64,000 nucleotides of DNA, taken from assembly GCA_945876285.1 (NCBI GenBank), contig CAMCNO010000001.1:62001-126000 (forward strand), in the 5' to 3' direction. Positions 17,870 to 26,410 of this stretch are shown one piece after another; within the stretch, counting starts at the first letter, position 1; the number at the start of each line of letters is the position of its first letter. The DNA is from an uncultured Clostridia bacterium. GTDB lineage: Bacteria > Bacillota > Clostridia > Oscillospirales > Oscillospiraceae. Made by a program: the position numbers and the translations under genes. The notes beneath the pieces were generated by a model. The model made no database searches. It was given only the letters and a program-made list of their open reading frames with translations, and had not been told where the DNA came from.

Positions 17870-18088
17870 TACTTCCGAAGAATTTATGATTTACGCGAAG
17901 ACCGGGACATTAAGCAAAAAACGGTTGCCGAATACCTTGGAATGAATCCTACTGTGTATAGACGGTATGAGAAGGGTACCCGCACAATTCCTGTTGAGGC
18001 GGTCATCAAGCTTGCCGACTACTACAAGGTCAGCACGGATTACCTGCTGGGCCGTACCGACGATCCAACGCCGCCGAAAGGAAAATGA
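17867..18088 (+). CDS. XRE-family helix-turn-helix regulator
   Basis: A 73-residue protein that is almost only a Cro/cI-type HTH domain: FRRIYDLREDRDIKQKTVAEYLGM holds the first helices and NPTVYRRYEKGTRTIP the recognition helix, followed by AVIKLADYYKVSTDYLLGRT, the usual end of such single-domain regulators. The best start is TTG at 17867, which gives the typical N terminus M-Y-F-R-R-I and has AGAGGTG 6 nt upstream; a GTG at 17858 is inside that ribosome-binding site. It overlaps comEC by 4 nt (ATGA), so it is probably an autoregulator that also sets comEC-holA expression. Confidence 0.85.
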   Translation: MYFRRIYDLREDRDIKQKTVAEYLGMNPTVYRRYEKGTRTIPVEAVIKLADYYKVSTDYLLGRTDDPTPPKGK

Positions 18089-20322
18089 GAGTTTTCTCCG
18101 CATTCACAGGCTCCTTTGCCCTGGGCATCTTTCTGGCGCAGTACCTGGTTCCGGCCAAATGGCTGCTTCCCTGCGGAGCGGCTGCTTTTGTGCTGGCTTT
18201 CGGCAGGCTGTTCCTGCGGAATGACTGGGGGCGGCGGGTGCTGCTGATGGGCGTAGGTCTGGCTCTGGCCTTCGGTTATGACTGGCTCTATATCCGCCAG
18301 GTCCAGCGGCCCATGGAAGCCCTGGCCGGCACGGACAGGGAAGTGGTGATGACCCTCTGTGATTATGCCGTTCCCACGAATTACGGCGCCAAGGCCACCG
18401 TCCGGCTGGAGGGACTGCATGGAAAAGCAGTCTATTACGGCACTGCCGATTTGCTGGAGCTGGAGCCGGGCCAGACCGTCACGGATCTGGTCCATCTGCA
18501 AAGCGCCTCCCACATCCGGGACGACGATGTGACTTCCTTTACCTCCAAGGGTGTGTTCCTCCTGGCCTACCGCCGGGCAGAGGCCTCCTATGGAGCGGGC
18601 AGCTCCGATTCGCCCCGGTGGTGGGCAGTCCGTATAGGCCACGCCATGCGTGGAAAAATCTCCGCTATATTTCAGGGAGATACCGCAGGATTTTTGACCG
18701 CTATCCTGACGGGGGACAAGTCCGGCCTTTCCGAAGAGGGCTCCGCGGCGCTGTCCGAGGCGGGACTGTACCACATTCTGGCGGTGTCCGGGATGCACTG
18801 CGGCTTTTTGCTGGCGCTGGTGACCTTCCTGACTGGCAGGCACCGCCGCCGTCTCACGGCGCTGTGCGCCTTGCCCCTGCTGGCTTTTTACGCAGCCCTT
18901 ACCGGAGGAAGTCCATCCGTCCTGCGAGCCTGCGTCATGCTGGCTTTCCTGCTGGCTGCACCGATTTTCCACCGGGACAGTGATGGTCCCACAGCGCTGT
19001 TTTCCGCCCTGTTCCTGATTTTGCTGGCGAACCCCTTTGCTGCCGCGTCCATCAGCCTGCAGTTGTCCTTTGCCGCCATGGCGGGTATCCTGTTCCTGAC
19101 GCCCCGGTTGTACCGCCTGCTGCTGAACGGCAAAAAGAGGAACCGGGTGCCCCGGTTTCTGGCGGCGGGATTTTCCGCCACCATGGGTGCCCTGGTGTTC
19201 ACGGTGCCCTTGTCCGGCTGGTACTTCGGCACGCTGACGCTCATCTCACCCCTGAGCAATCTGCTGTGCCTGTGGGCCGCCAGCGGCGTGTTCCTGCTGG
19301 GTTTACTGACGGTGCTGATTGGTTTTATTTGCTTGCCGTTGGCGAAACTGATTGCGGTGGTTCCCACTTTACTGGCCCGGTATATCCTGACTGCCGCGGG
19401 CCTGCTGGCAAAAATTCCATATCACGCAGCATATTTTGCAAATCCGTACCTGAAATACTGGCTGCTATTCGTTTACCTGCTGTTCCTGGCGGCGTGGCTG
19501 TACCGGAAAGCGCCCCGGCGGAAATACGCACTGGCGGCTATTCTGACGTGCCTGACCCTGGCGCTGACCGTGAAGCTGGGGGAGTGGCGGTATCACGCCG
19601 ACCTGGACATCAAGGTGCTGGACGTGGGCCAGGGCCAGTGCGTTCTGCTGGCCTCCGGCGGAGAGTTCACTCTGGTGGACTGCGGCAGCGGCAACAGCTG
19701 GTACGGGCCCGGCGATATCGCCAGCCAGCACCTGCGGGCCATGGGCTGCTGGAAGCTGGGCCGCCTGATTTTGACCCACTACGATTCCGACCACATCAAT
19801 GGTGTCCGGAGCCTGCTGGCCCGGATGGATGTAGATACCCTGCTAGTGCCGGAGCTGGCTGATGACGGCCCGGGCGGTGAGATTTTAGAGCTTGCCCGCG
19901 CCCACGGCGTCACTGTGAAAGCCGTGGAGGATGAAATAAACCTCTCCATAGGCTGTGCCGTGCTGACGGTCCTGCCGCCGGTAGGGGAAAGGGAGGACAA
20001 CGAGCGGGGCCTCTCTGTCCTGGCCTCCGCCGGGGAAAAAGATATTCTCATTACCGGCGACATGGACGGTGCCACGGAGCGCAAACTCCTGGAAACCTAT
20101 GACCTGTCGGACATTGAAGTCCTGGTGGCAGGTCACCACGGCTCTAAATATTCCACATCCAATGACCTGCTGGACGCCCTGGCCCCGGAGACTGCCTGCA
20201 TCAGCGTCGGCTCCAACAGCTACGGCCATCCAGCCGACGAGACCTTGCGGCGGCTGGCGGAGTATGGCTGCGCTATTTACCGCACAGACATGCAGGGAAG
20301 CATTCACCTATCACTGAATTGA
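18085..20322 (+). CDS. comEC: DNA internalization/competence protein ComEC/Rec2
   Basis: A 745-residue membrane channel protein for uptake of single-stranded DNA. Domains in order: N-terminal helices and a DUF4131 region (about 1-170), the ComEC competence domain of about seven further membrane helices (about 200-480, with LTGDKSGLSEEG and LAVSGMHCGFL), and a C-terminal metallo-beta-lactamase-like domain (about 500-745) with LDVGQGQCVLL, LTHYDSDHINGV and VAGHHGSKYSTS. The lactamase domain is thought to degrade the non-transported strand. The comEC-holA order is common in Firmicutes. Whether this organism is competent cannot be judged here. Confidence 0.93.
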   Translation: MRVFSAFTGSFALGIFLAQYLVPAKWLLPCGAAAFVLAFGRLFLRNDWGRRVLLMGVGLALAFGYDWLYIRQVQRPMEALAGTDREVVMTLCDYAVPTNYGAKATVRLEGLHGKAVYYGTADLLELEPGQTVTDLVHLQSASHIRDDDVTSFTSKGVFLLAYRRAEASYGAGSSDSPRWWAVRIGHAMRGKISAIFQGDTAGFLTAILTGDKSGLSEEGSAALSEAGLYHILAVSGMHCGFLLALVTFLTGRHRRRLTALCALPLLAFYAALTGGSPSVLRACVMLAFLLAAPIFHRDSDGPTALFSALFLILLANPFAAASISLQLSFAAMAGILFLTPRLYRLLLNGKKRNRVPRFLAAGFSATMGALVFTVPLSGWYFGTLTLISPLSNLLCLWAASGVFLLGLLTVLIGFICLPLAKLIAVVPTLLARYILTAAGLLAKIPYHAAYFANPYLKYWLLFVYLLFLAAWLYRKAPRRKYALAAILTCLTLALTVKLGEWRYHADLDIKVLDVGQGQCVLLASGGEFTLVDCGSGNSWYGPGDIASQHLRAMGCWKLGRLILTHYDSDHINGVRSLLARMDVDTLLVPELADDGPGGEILELARAHGVTVKAVEDEINLSIGCAVLTVLPPVGEREDNERGLSVLASAGEKDILITGDMDGATERKLLETYDLSDIEVLVAGHHGSKYSTSNDLLDALAPETACISVGSNSYGHPADETLRRLAEYGCAIYRTDMQGSIHLSLN

Positions 20323-20332
20323 GGAGACTGAC

Positions 20333-21388
20333 ATGGCATACGCGAAAAAGCCCCCAAAAACCAACGAAGCCTATCAAAAATTCAAGGCTGACCTGTCCGC
20401 CGGAGCGGTGGGCTGCGCCTATATCTTTTACGGTGAGGAAAGTTACCTCCGGGAACACTATCTGGAGGAGCTTCGGAAAAAACTGGTGCCCGCCGGATTT
20501 GAGGAGTTCAACTATCACCGCCTGGAGGGCAAGGACCTGACGGTCCAGACATTGACAGAGATGGCGGAGGCCATGCCCATGCTGTCGGAGCGGACGCTCA
20601 TCGTTGTCACTGACTTCGATATCTTCAAGCTGGGGGAGGAGCAGCGGGAGAAGCTCATCGCCCTGCTGGAGGACATCCCGCCCTACTGCTGCCTGATTTT
20701 CGTCTACGATACCGTGGCCTATAAGCCCAACAAGACCATGAAAAAGCTGTGCAAGGCCATCGGCGACCATGTACAGGCCGTGGAGTTCCGGGCCCAGGAC
20801 AGCAACGACCTGGTGGCCTGGATCGCCCGCCGGTTCAAGGCTCTGGGAAAGGAGATTGACCGCCAGACGGCGGAGTATCTGATCTTTACCTGCGGCGGCC
20901 TCATGACGGGACTAGTGCCGGAAATTCAGAAGATTGGCGCCTACGCCAAGGGCAAGACCATCACCCAGCAGGACATCGACGCCGTGGCGGACCCGGTACT
21001 CTCCGCCGAGGTGTTCAAGCTCAGTGACGCGGTACTACAGGGAAATTACGACCAGGCAGCCTCCATCCTGGGAGACTTGCTGAAAATGCAGACGGAGCCT
21101 ATCAAGATTCTTGCGGCCTTGGGCAGCCAGCTCCGGCGCATCTACACCGCCCGCCTTGCGATTGACGGCGGCAAGGACAAATACTGGCTTATGGAGCTGT
21201 GGGAGATGAAGAGTGATTATCCCGCCAAGCTCCTGCTGAACGCCGCCAAGCGGACGACTGCGGACTGGTGCGCCGATGCGGTAAAAATGTGCCAGGTCCT
21301 GGACCGCCGGATGAAGAGCGAAAAGGGCATTGATTCGGTGGGTGAGCTGAAGCTCTTGCTGGTACGGCTGGGGGCAAAGCGAAAATGA
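20333..21388 (+). CDS. holA: DNA polymerase III subunit delta
   Basis: Clamp-loader delta subunit, 351 residues, which opens the beta sliding clamp. The N-terminal ATPase-like fold begins with CAYIFYGEESYLREHYLEEL, lacking a functional P-loop as expected for delta. The middle helical lid includes LVAWIARRFKALGKEIDRQTAEYL and the C-terminal collar domain includes IKILAALGSQLRRIY. The start has GAGGAG 7 nt upstream and lies 10 nt after comEC. It overlaps the next gene by 4 nt. Confidence 0.92.
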   Translation: MAYAKKPPKTNEAYQKFKADLSAGAVGCAYIFYGEESYLREHYLEELRKKLVPAGFEEFNYHRLEGKDLTVQTLTEMAEAMPMLSERTLIVVTDFDIFKLGEEQREKLIALLEDIPPYCCLIFVYDTVAYKPNKTMKKLCKAIGDHVQAVEFRAQDSNDLVAWIARRFKALGKEIDRQTAEYLIFTCGGLMTGLVPEIQKIGAYAKGKTITQQDIDAVADPVLSAEVFKLSDAVLQGNYDQAASILGDLLKMQTEPIKILAALGSQLRRIYTARLAIDGGKDKYWLMELWEMKSDYPAKLLLNAAKRTTADWCADAVKMCQVLDRRMKSEKGIDSVGELKLLLVRLGAKRK

Positions 21389-21978
21389 GAAAGATCAAAG
21401 AGGTCATCGTGGTAGAGGGCCGGTACGACAAAAACGCCCTCAGTCAGGTGGTGGACGCCACCGTCATCACTCTAGGGGGCTTTTCCGTGTTCAATGACAA
21501 GGAAAAGCTGGCTTTCCTGCGCAGACTCGCGGAAAAGCAGGGTCTCATTGTCCTGACAGACAGCGACGGCGCTGGGTTCGTCATCCGCAATTACCTGAAG
21601 GGCGCCCTGCCGAAAGAGCTGGTGAAGCAGGCGTATATCCCCGATATTTATGGAAAGGAGCGCCGCAAACGCGCTCCTGGCAAGGAGGGCAAGCTGGGCG
21701 TGGAGGGCATGAAGCCCGACGTGTTGCTGGCATCCCTGGAGCGGGCGGGCGCCACCTTCCTGGACGAAGAAAGTGCCGCAGCCAAAAAGAGTGACCCCAT
21801 CACCAAGTCGGACCTGTTCGCCCTGGGCCTCACCGGCGGGCAGGACAGCTCCGCCAAACGGCAGGCACTGCTGCGGAAGCTGGAGCTGCCGGGGCATTTA
21901 ACGTCCAACGGCCTGCTTGAGGCATTGAACCTGCTGTACAGCCGGGAAGACTTTCTGAAATTCACGGAAACATTCTGA
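21385..21978 (+). CDS. rnmV: ribonuclease M5 (toprim and DUF4093)
   Basis: A 197-residue toprim nuclease that finishes 5S rRNA maturation in Firmicutes. The toprim motifs are VIVVEGRYDKNAL (catalytic Glu) and IVLTDSDGAGFVIRNYL (the DxD metal-binding motif). The C-terminal half, from SDPITKSDLFALGLTGG, is the DUF4093 domain of RNase M5. In Bacillus rnmV lies near ksgA; here it forms the end of the comEC-holA unit, overlapping holA by ATGA. Confidence 0.88.
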   Translation: MRKIKEVIVVEGRYDKNALSQVVDATVITLGGFSVFNDKEKLAFLRRLAEKQGLIVLTDSDGAGFVIRNYLKGALPKELVKQAYIPDIYGKERRKRAPGKEGKLGVEGMKPDVLLASLERAGATFLDEESAAAKKSDPITKSDLFALGLTGGQDSSAKRQALLRKLELPGHLTSNGLLEALNLLYSREDFLKFTETF

Positions 21979-22041
21979 AAAACCCATATTTTGCCATTTT
22001 ACAAGTGTAATTCTGCAACAAAAATTTCCTTTCTCCTAAAA

Positions 22042-22059
22042 TTCGACAAAACTCGACAA
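22042..22059 (+). promoter_or_regulatory. tandem Spo0A-box-like sites
   Basis: TTCGACAA (22042-22049) is the exact reverse complement of the 0A box TTGTCGAA, and CTCGACAA (22052-22059) is a one-mismatch copy 10 bp on, one helical turn away. TATCCT at 22070-22075 could be a -10 element, 21 bp from TCGACA (22043-22048), an overlong spacing like that of Spo0A-activated promoters. It lies 41 nt before the DUF6514 gene. Confidence 0.4.
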
Positions 22060-22099
22060 TCAAAAGTGCTATCCTGAACTGCAAAAGGAGGTGCTTTTG

Positions 22100-22348
22100 A
22101 TGCGCAGAATTTTCATGGGAACAGCCCTGTGCCAGGACCTGCCGGTCCGGTATTATCTGCTGGCGGAGGATCGCGAGGACGAGACAGAAACCTACGGCAT
22201 CGGCGTGGAATACGCCGGAGAGATAGAGGAGCTCCCGAACATCACGCCCTTTCAGCATCGTATTCAGAAATTGGCGGAGGCACTGATGCAGGGGTGTGTC
22301 ACGCCGGCGACGCTTCGGGATGTGACGGAGGACTGGCTCCTGACTTGA
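22100..22348 (+). CDS. DUF6514-like small protein
   Basis: An 82-residue protein of the type annotated DUF6514 in Clostridia: a short beta-rich N-terminal half (LPVRYYLLAED then TYGIGVEYAGEIEELPNIT) and a helical C-terminal half (FQHRIQKLAEALMQ, then TPATLRDVTEDWL). Function unknown; the family name is from memory of its pattern and is moderately sure. Consensus AGGAGGTG is 6 nt before the ATG. The upstream 0A-box-like sites hint at control during entry into sporulation. Confidence 0.65.
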   Translation: MRRIFMGTALCQDLPVRYYLLAEDREDETETYGIGVEYAGEIEELPNITPFQHRIQKLAEALMQGCVTPATLRDVTEDWLLT

Positions 22349-22363
22349 AATCACTGATTTTCC

Positions 22364-22392
22364 TTGCATTTTTTCCATGGATTCTGTATAAT
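22364..22392 (+). promoter_or_regulatory. sigma-A promoter of glnS
   Basis: TTGCAT (22364-22369), 17-bp spacer, TATAAT (22387-22392), 42 nt before the glnS start. No T-box leader fits in this short gap. Confidence 0.8.
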
Positions 22393-22434
22393 ACAATTCC
22401 ATGCTAAAAACTTGCACAGGAAGGATTGACAGCC

Positions 22435-24165
22435 ATGGCTGACGAGATCAAGACCACGCAGGAGGAAGTATCCGAGAGCCGGAACTTCATCCATGCTTTT
22501 ATTGAAGAGGACATCGCCCCCGGCGGACAGTTCGAGGGCATGACCGTTCATACCCGTTTTCCCCCGGAGCCCAACGGCTATCTGCACATCGGCCACTGCA
22601 AGGCCCTGACCATCGACTTCGGCACGGCTGAAAAGTTCGGCGGCCTGTGCAATCTCCGGATGGATGACACCAATCCCACCAAGGAGGATGCCGAGTTTGT
22701 GGATGCCATTCAGGAGGACATCCACTGGCTTGGCTTCGACTGGGGAGACCGTTTCTTCTACGGCTCCGACTATTTTGAAGAGGACTACCGTCAGGCGGTG
22801 GGGCTTATTAAAAAAGGCCTGGCCTATGTCTGTGAGCTGTCTCCCGAGGAATTTAAGGAGTACCGGGGCAGCATTGGTGTGCCCGCCAAGAGCCCCTACC
22901 GGGACCGTCCCATTGAGGAAAGTCTGGACCTGTTTGCCCGGATGCGGGCAGGAGAGTTTCCCAATGGCGCCATGACCCTGCGTGCCAAAATCGACCTGGC
23001 AAGCGGCAACTTCAACATGCGGGACCCTGTGCTGTACCGCATCAACCATATGCACCATCACCGTCAGGGCGACAAATGGTGCATCTATCCCATGTACGAC
23101 TTCGCTCATCCTATTCAGGACGCGCTGGAGGGCATCACCCACAGCCTTTGCTCTTTGGAGTTTGAAGCCCACCGTCCCCTGTACAACTGGGTGGTGGACA
23201 ACTGCGACCTGCCCGCAAAGCCCCGCCAGATCGAATTCGCCCGTCTGGGCATCGATCATACGGTCATGAGCAAGCGGAAGCTGCGCGCTCTGGTTGAGAG
23301 CGGCAAGGTTTCCGGCTGGGACGATCCCCGGATGCCGACCCTCTGCGGCCTGCGCCGCCGTGGCTACACCGCCAAGTCCATCCGAAATTTCTGCGAGCGT
23401 ATCGGCGTTGCCAAGAGCGCCAACGTGGTGGAATACGGCTTCCTTGAGCACTGCCTGCGGGAGGATCTGAACGAGATGGCTGAGCGTGTCATGGGCGTTC
23501 TGCGGCCCATCAAGCTGACCATTACCAACTACCCCGAGGGCAAGACCGAGACCGTCACTGTGGAGAACAACCCCCTGGACCCCGCCGCCGGAACCCGGGA
23601 GGTCAGCTTCTCCCGGAATCTGTATATCGAGGCCGATGACTTCCTGGAGACCCCGGTGCCCAAGTACAAGCGCCTGTTCCCCGGTGGTCCCGAGTGCCGT
23701 CTGAAGGGCGCCTATCTCATCACCTGCAACGGCTGCGTGAAGGATGAAAACGGCAATGTCACCGAGGTCCTGTGCGAGTATGACCCCGAGAGCCGGGGCG
23801 GTGATCCCGCCGACGGCCGGAAGGTGAAGGGCGCTACCATCCACTGGGTGGACGCCGATACTGCCATCGACGCCGAGGTGCGGCTGTACGACAATCTGTT
23901 CTCCGACGAGTCTCCCGACAGCGCCGACAAGGATTTCATTGATTGCCTGAACCCCAACTCTCTGGAGATCCTTCAGGGCTGCAAAGTGGAGGCCAGTCTG
24001 AAAGCCGCCGCCGAGGCCTATGAGCTGACCGAGAAGAAGGGCAAGACCGCCCCGTCCTTCCAGTTTATGCGTCTGGGCTACTTCTGCCTGGACAGCAGAG
24101 ATTCCAGCCCGGAGCATATGGTGTTCAACCGCAGCGTGTCTCTGAAGGACAGCTTCAAAAAATAA
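22435..24165 (+). CDS. glnS: glutamine--tRNA ligase
   Basis: Class I glutaminyl-tRNA synthetase, 576 residues. FPPEPNGYLHIGHCKAL contains the HIGH motif and HTVMSKRKL is the KMSKS-type loop. The two C-terminal anticodon-binding beta-barrels follow (from about residue 355, YPEGKTETVTVENNPLD). GlnRS rather than discriminating GluRS is shown by the EPNGYLHIGH context and the barrel domain. Having GlnRS means Gln-tRNA can be charged directly, although many Firmicutes use the amidotransferase route. AGGAAGG lies about 10 nt before the ATG. Confidence 0.95.
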   Translation: MADEIKTTQEEVSESRNFIHAFIEEDIAPGGQFEGMTVHTRFPPEPNGYLHIGHCKALTIDFGTAEKFGGLCNLRMDDTNPTKEDAEFVDAIQEDIHWLGFDWGDRFFYGSDYFEEDYRQAVGLIKKGLAYVCELSPEEFKEYRGSIGVPAKSPYRDRPIEESLDLFARMRAGEFPNGAMTLRAKIDLASGNFNMRDPVLYRINHMHHHRQGDKWCIYPMYDFAHPIQDALEGITHSLCSLEFEAHRPLYNWVVDNCDLPAKPRQIEFARLGIDHTVMSKRKLRALVESGKVSGWDDPRMPTLCGLRRRGYTAKSIRNFCERIGVAKSANVVEYGFLEHCLREDLNEMAERVMGVLRPIKLTITNYPEGKTETVTVENNPLDPAAGTREVSFSRNLYIEADDFLETPVPKYKRLFPGGPECRLKGAYLITCNGCVKDENGNVTEVLCEYDPESRGGDPADGRKVKGATIHWVDADTAIDAEVRLYDNLFSDESPDSADKDFIDCLNPNSLEILQGCKVEASLKAAAEAYELTEKKGKTAPSFQFMRLGYFCLDSRDSSPEHMVFNRSVSLKDSFKK

Positions 24166-24172
24166 GAAGACA

Positions 24173-24206
24173 CCGCCGCTTTTCAAACGAAAAGCGGCGG
24201 TTCTTT
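24173..24206. terminator. bidirectional hairpin terminator
   Basis: 11-bp stem (24173-24183 with 24190-24200), 6-nt loop, then TTCTTTG, between glnS and the convergent thioesterase gene. Confidence 0.75.
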
Positions 24207-24208
24207 GC

Positions 24209-24619
24209 TCATATATCCAGTTTTTCAGGGAGCTTGTAAAAAGTGAAGGTCCCGGTACCCAATAGGGTTTCGTTCTGGTCCGTGATGCGGACGTCGAATA
24301 CACATACCGTCTGTCCACTCTTTATTTCCTGTGCCTCCGCCGTCAGGCAGTCGCCCATGTTGGCGCTGCGGAAGAAGTTGTAGCTGGCGTTCATGGTGAC
24401 GGCCTTATATCCGTGAGACGCCATGGCGGAACCGCAGGCGGTATCCGCCATCGTAAAATAGACTCCGCCATGGGGCACCCCCAGGGGGTTGGCGTCCTCC
24501 GGGACGACCGTTTTGGTGACCCGTGCGTAACCGGGGCCGATCTCCTCTACGAAAACGCCCTGCCGCTGGACATACGGGTTGTGGCTGTTGCGGAAGTCCG
24601 CCATCTTCTGATAGTTCAT
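24209..24619 (-). CDS. PaaI-type hotdog thioesterase
   Basis: A 136-residue hotdog-fold protein of the PaaI/YigI type, which hydrolyses acyl-CoA thioesters, often aryl- or phenylacetyl-CoA. The hallmark helix is GVPHGGVYFTMADTACGSAM (HGG plus the downstream Asp), followed by TMNASYNFFRSANMGDCLTAEA, the usual substrate-pocket strand. Probably a homotetramer. AGAGGG precedes the ATG. Single-gene unit behind its own promoter. Confidence 0.9.
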   Translation of the reverse strand: MNYQKMADFRNSHNPYVQRQGVFVEEIGPGYARVTKTVVPEDANPLGVPHGGVYFTMADTACGSAMASHGYKAVTMNASYNFFRSANMGDCLTAEAQEIKSGQTVCVFDVRITDQNETLLGTGTFTFYKLPEKLDI

Positions 24620-24651
24620 GGAAGCCCTCTTTTCTGCGTTCTAATGAGACT

Positions 24652-24680
24652 ATCATACGCTTTTTTGCCGAAGCCGTCAA
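24652..24680 (-). promoter_or_regulatory. promoter of the thioesterase gene
   Basis: On the minus strand TTGACG (24680-24675) and TATGAT (24657-24652) with a 17-bp spacer; the two hexamers are the same as those of the SLH gene promoter. Confidence 0.7.
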
Positions 24681-24779
24681 TTTGATCCGCTGCTGTTCTT
24701 CTAATTTCCGGGAACCATTTCAGAATCATTTCAGACTCCATTGCTATTCTTTTTCCATCAACTGAAAGGACGTGAGGAT

Positions 24780-26375
24780 ATGAGACGAATGACCGCGCTG
24801 GTACTTGCGTTGGCGCTGGCAATATCTTTAACTGCCTGCGGAACAAAGGCAGAGACACAGGAGGAAAGCGCAACAACGTATGATGGTGCCACCGCCATTC
24901 TTTTAGCGGACGATGGTATCACTGTGGACGGTGCGCCCGCCTCCACAGATAAGACGGCGGCGGTCTACACCGCAAACGACATTGTATTCTACCTGGAGGG
25001 TCAGGATTTTACCTACGGTGAGGGGACTGAGGCCGACGGCCACAGCAAGGCGGAAGCCGATGCCCATACCGTTGTCCATATCACCCAGCCGGGCACCTAC
25101 GTTCTCAGTGGTGCATTGTCCGCCGGGCAGATAGCCGTGGACCTGGGAGAGGACGCGGAGGAGGACCCCGGCTCCGTCGTGACGCCGGTCTTGAACGGTG
25201 TGGACATCACCTGCACCGTGGCGCCGGCTGTCATTTTCTACAACGTCTATGAATGCGGCCCTGCGGACACGGAGACCGCCACAAAGGACGTGGACACCTC
25301 CGCCGCCGGTGCGAATGTCATCATCGCGGACGGAACTGTCAACAACGTCTCTGGCTCCTATGTAGCCCGCATTTACAAGCCGGGCAGCGTGGAGCTCAGT
25401 GAGGACGGCACCGAGGTGGTGGACAGCAAGAAGCTCCATAAGTATGACGGTGCTTTCTATTCCAAGATGAGTATGAACGTGGACGGCGGAGACCAGGGAA
25501 CCGGTGTGCTGAACATTGACGCCGAAAACGAAGGCCTGGATTCCGAGCTGCATCTGACGATTAGCGGCGGCAACATCAACATTACCTCCGGCAATGACGG
25601 CATCAACACCAACGAGGACGGCGTGTCTGTTACCACTATCAACGGCGGTACGCTTACTATTGATGTGGACGGCGCCACCGGCGAGGGAGACGGTATCGAC
25701 TCCAACGGCTGGTTAGTGATCAACGGCGGCACTGTTATCGCTGCCGCATGCGGCGACAGCCAGGACGCCGGTATCGACTCTGACAACGGCATCTATATCA
25801 ACGGCGGTACGGTGGCGGCCTCCGGGAATATGCTGGACCGTATCGATGGTGGGGAGCAACCCTACGTTGTGTTTGGCTTCCGCCAGCGCCAGCAAGGCGG
25901 CACCACCGTCACCCTGAAAGCGGAAGATGGTGCTGCGGCAGGGGAGTGGACGCCTGCCAATGACTTCACCTACCTGGTGGTCTCCGGCCCGGAACTGACA
26001 GAGGGGACCTATACCCTCTGGAGTGGGAATACCCAGCTAGCTGGCGCCGCTGGGATGACCGGAGGGAAAGGCGGCATGGGCGGTTTCCGGCCTGATGGGG
26101 CAGAGCCTCCCGAAGGCTTTGAGAAGCTGGAGGGCATGGAGCCGCCCGAGGGCGAACCAGGTCAGCGTCCTGAAAAGGAGCATCCACAGCCTAACGAGGA
26201 CGGCACCATCACCCTGCCTGACGGTACAGCCATCGACCCGGCAGACAGGAAGCGGCCGGAGCCTTCCGAGGGCTTTGGCAGGAAACCGGAGAATATGGAG
26301 GCGGCAGAGGTCAGCACAGACTTCGTACTGACTGCAGAAGGCGGCAGCTTCGGCAGCATCGCTCCGGCGGAATAA
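24780..26375 (+). CDS. carbohydrate-binding domain lipoprotein (Cthe_2159 family)
   Basis: A 531-residue lipoprotein. MRRMTALVLALALAISLTAC is a signal peptide with a lipobox (LTAC), so the mature protein is lipid-anchored outside the membrane. Residues about 85-400 form a right-handed beta-helix typical of Cthe_2159-like proteins, with short turns such as SGGNINITSGNDGINTNEDG, INGGTLTIDVDGA and GDGIDSNGWLVINGGTV; that family binds polygalacturonate or cellulose. Residues about 420-510 are a Gly/Pro/Glu-rich low-complexity stretch (PPEGF, EPPEGEPGQRPEKE), probably a flexible spacer. AAAGGACGTGAGG precedes the ATG. Confidence 0.85.
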   Translation: MRRMTALVLALALAISLTACGTKAETQEESATTYDGATAILLADDGITVDGAPASTDKTAAVYTANDIVFYLEGQDFTYGEGTEADGHSKAEADAHTVVHITQPGTYVLSGALSAGQIAVDLGEDAEEDPGSVVTPVLNGVDITCTVAPAVIFYNVYECGPADTETATKDVDTSAAGANVIIADGTVNNVSGSYVARIYKPGSVELSEDGTEVVDSKKLHKYDGAFYSKMSMNVDGGDQGTGVLNIDAENEGLDSELHLTISGGNINITSGNDGINTNEDGVSVTTINGGTLTIDVDGATGEGDGIDSNGWLVINGGTVIAAACGDSQDAGIDSDNGIYINGGTVAASGNMLDRIDGGEQPYVVFGFRQRQQGGTTVTLKAEDGAAAGEWTPANDFTYLVVSGPELTEGTYTLWSGNTQLAGAAGMTGGKGGMGGFRPDGAEPPEGFEKLEGMEPPEGEPGQRPEKEHPQPNEDGTITLPDGTAIDPADRKRPEPSEGFGRKPENMEAAEVSTDFVLTAEGGSFGSIAPAE

Positions 26376-26384
26376 TGCAGAAAG

Positions 26385-26406
26385 GAGGCCCGAAAGGGCC
26401 TCTTTT
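26385..26406 (+). terminator. rho-independent terminator
   Basis: GC-rich 7-bp stem (26385-26391 with 26396-26402) with a GAAA tetraloop and a TTTT tail; can also serve the convergent sigG. Confidence 0.75.
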
Positions 26407-26410
26407 CGCG

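Noticed and set aside
22351-24318. A 655-codon open frame opposite glnS, and similar long frames opposite mltG (6802-8124), the FAD oxidoreductase (9347-10681), rpsB-tsf (27743-29077) and ispH-rpsA (39236-40438)
   Set aside because: All follow codon-position bias of the real gene on the other strand, none has a plausible start region or recognisable domain.
25540-25840. Direct DNA repeats within the carbohydrate-binding gene
   Set aside because: The repeated INGGT-type turns are degenerate at the DNA level and are explained by the beta-helix protein fold.
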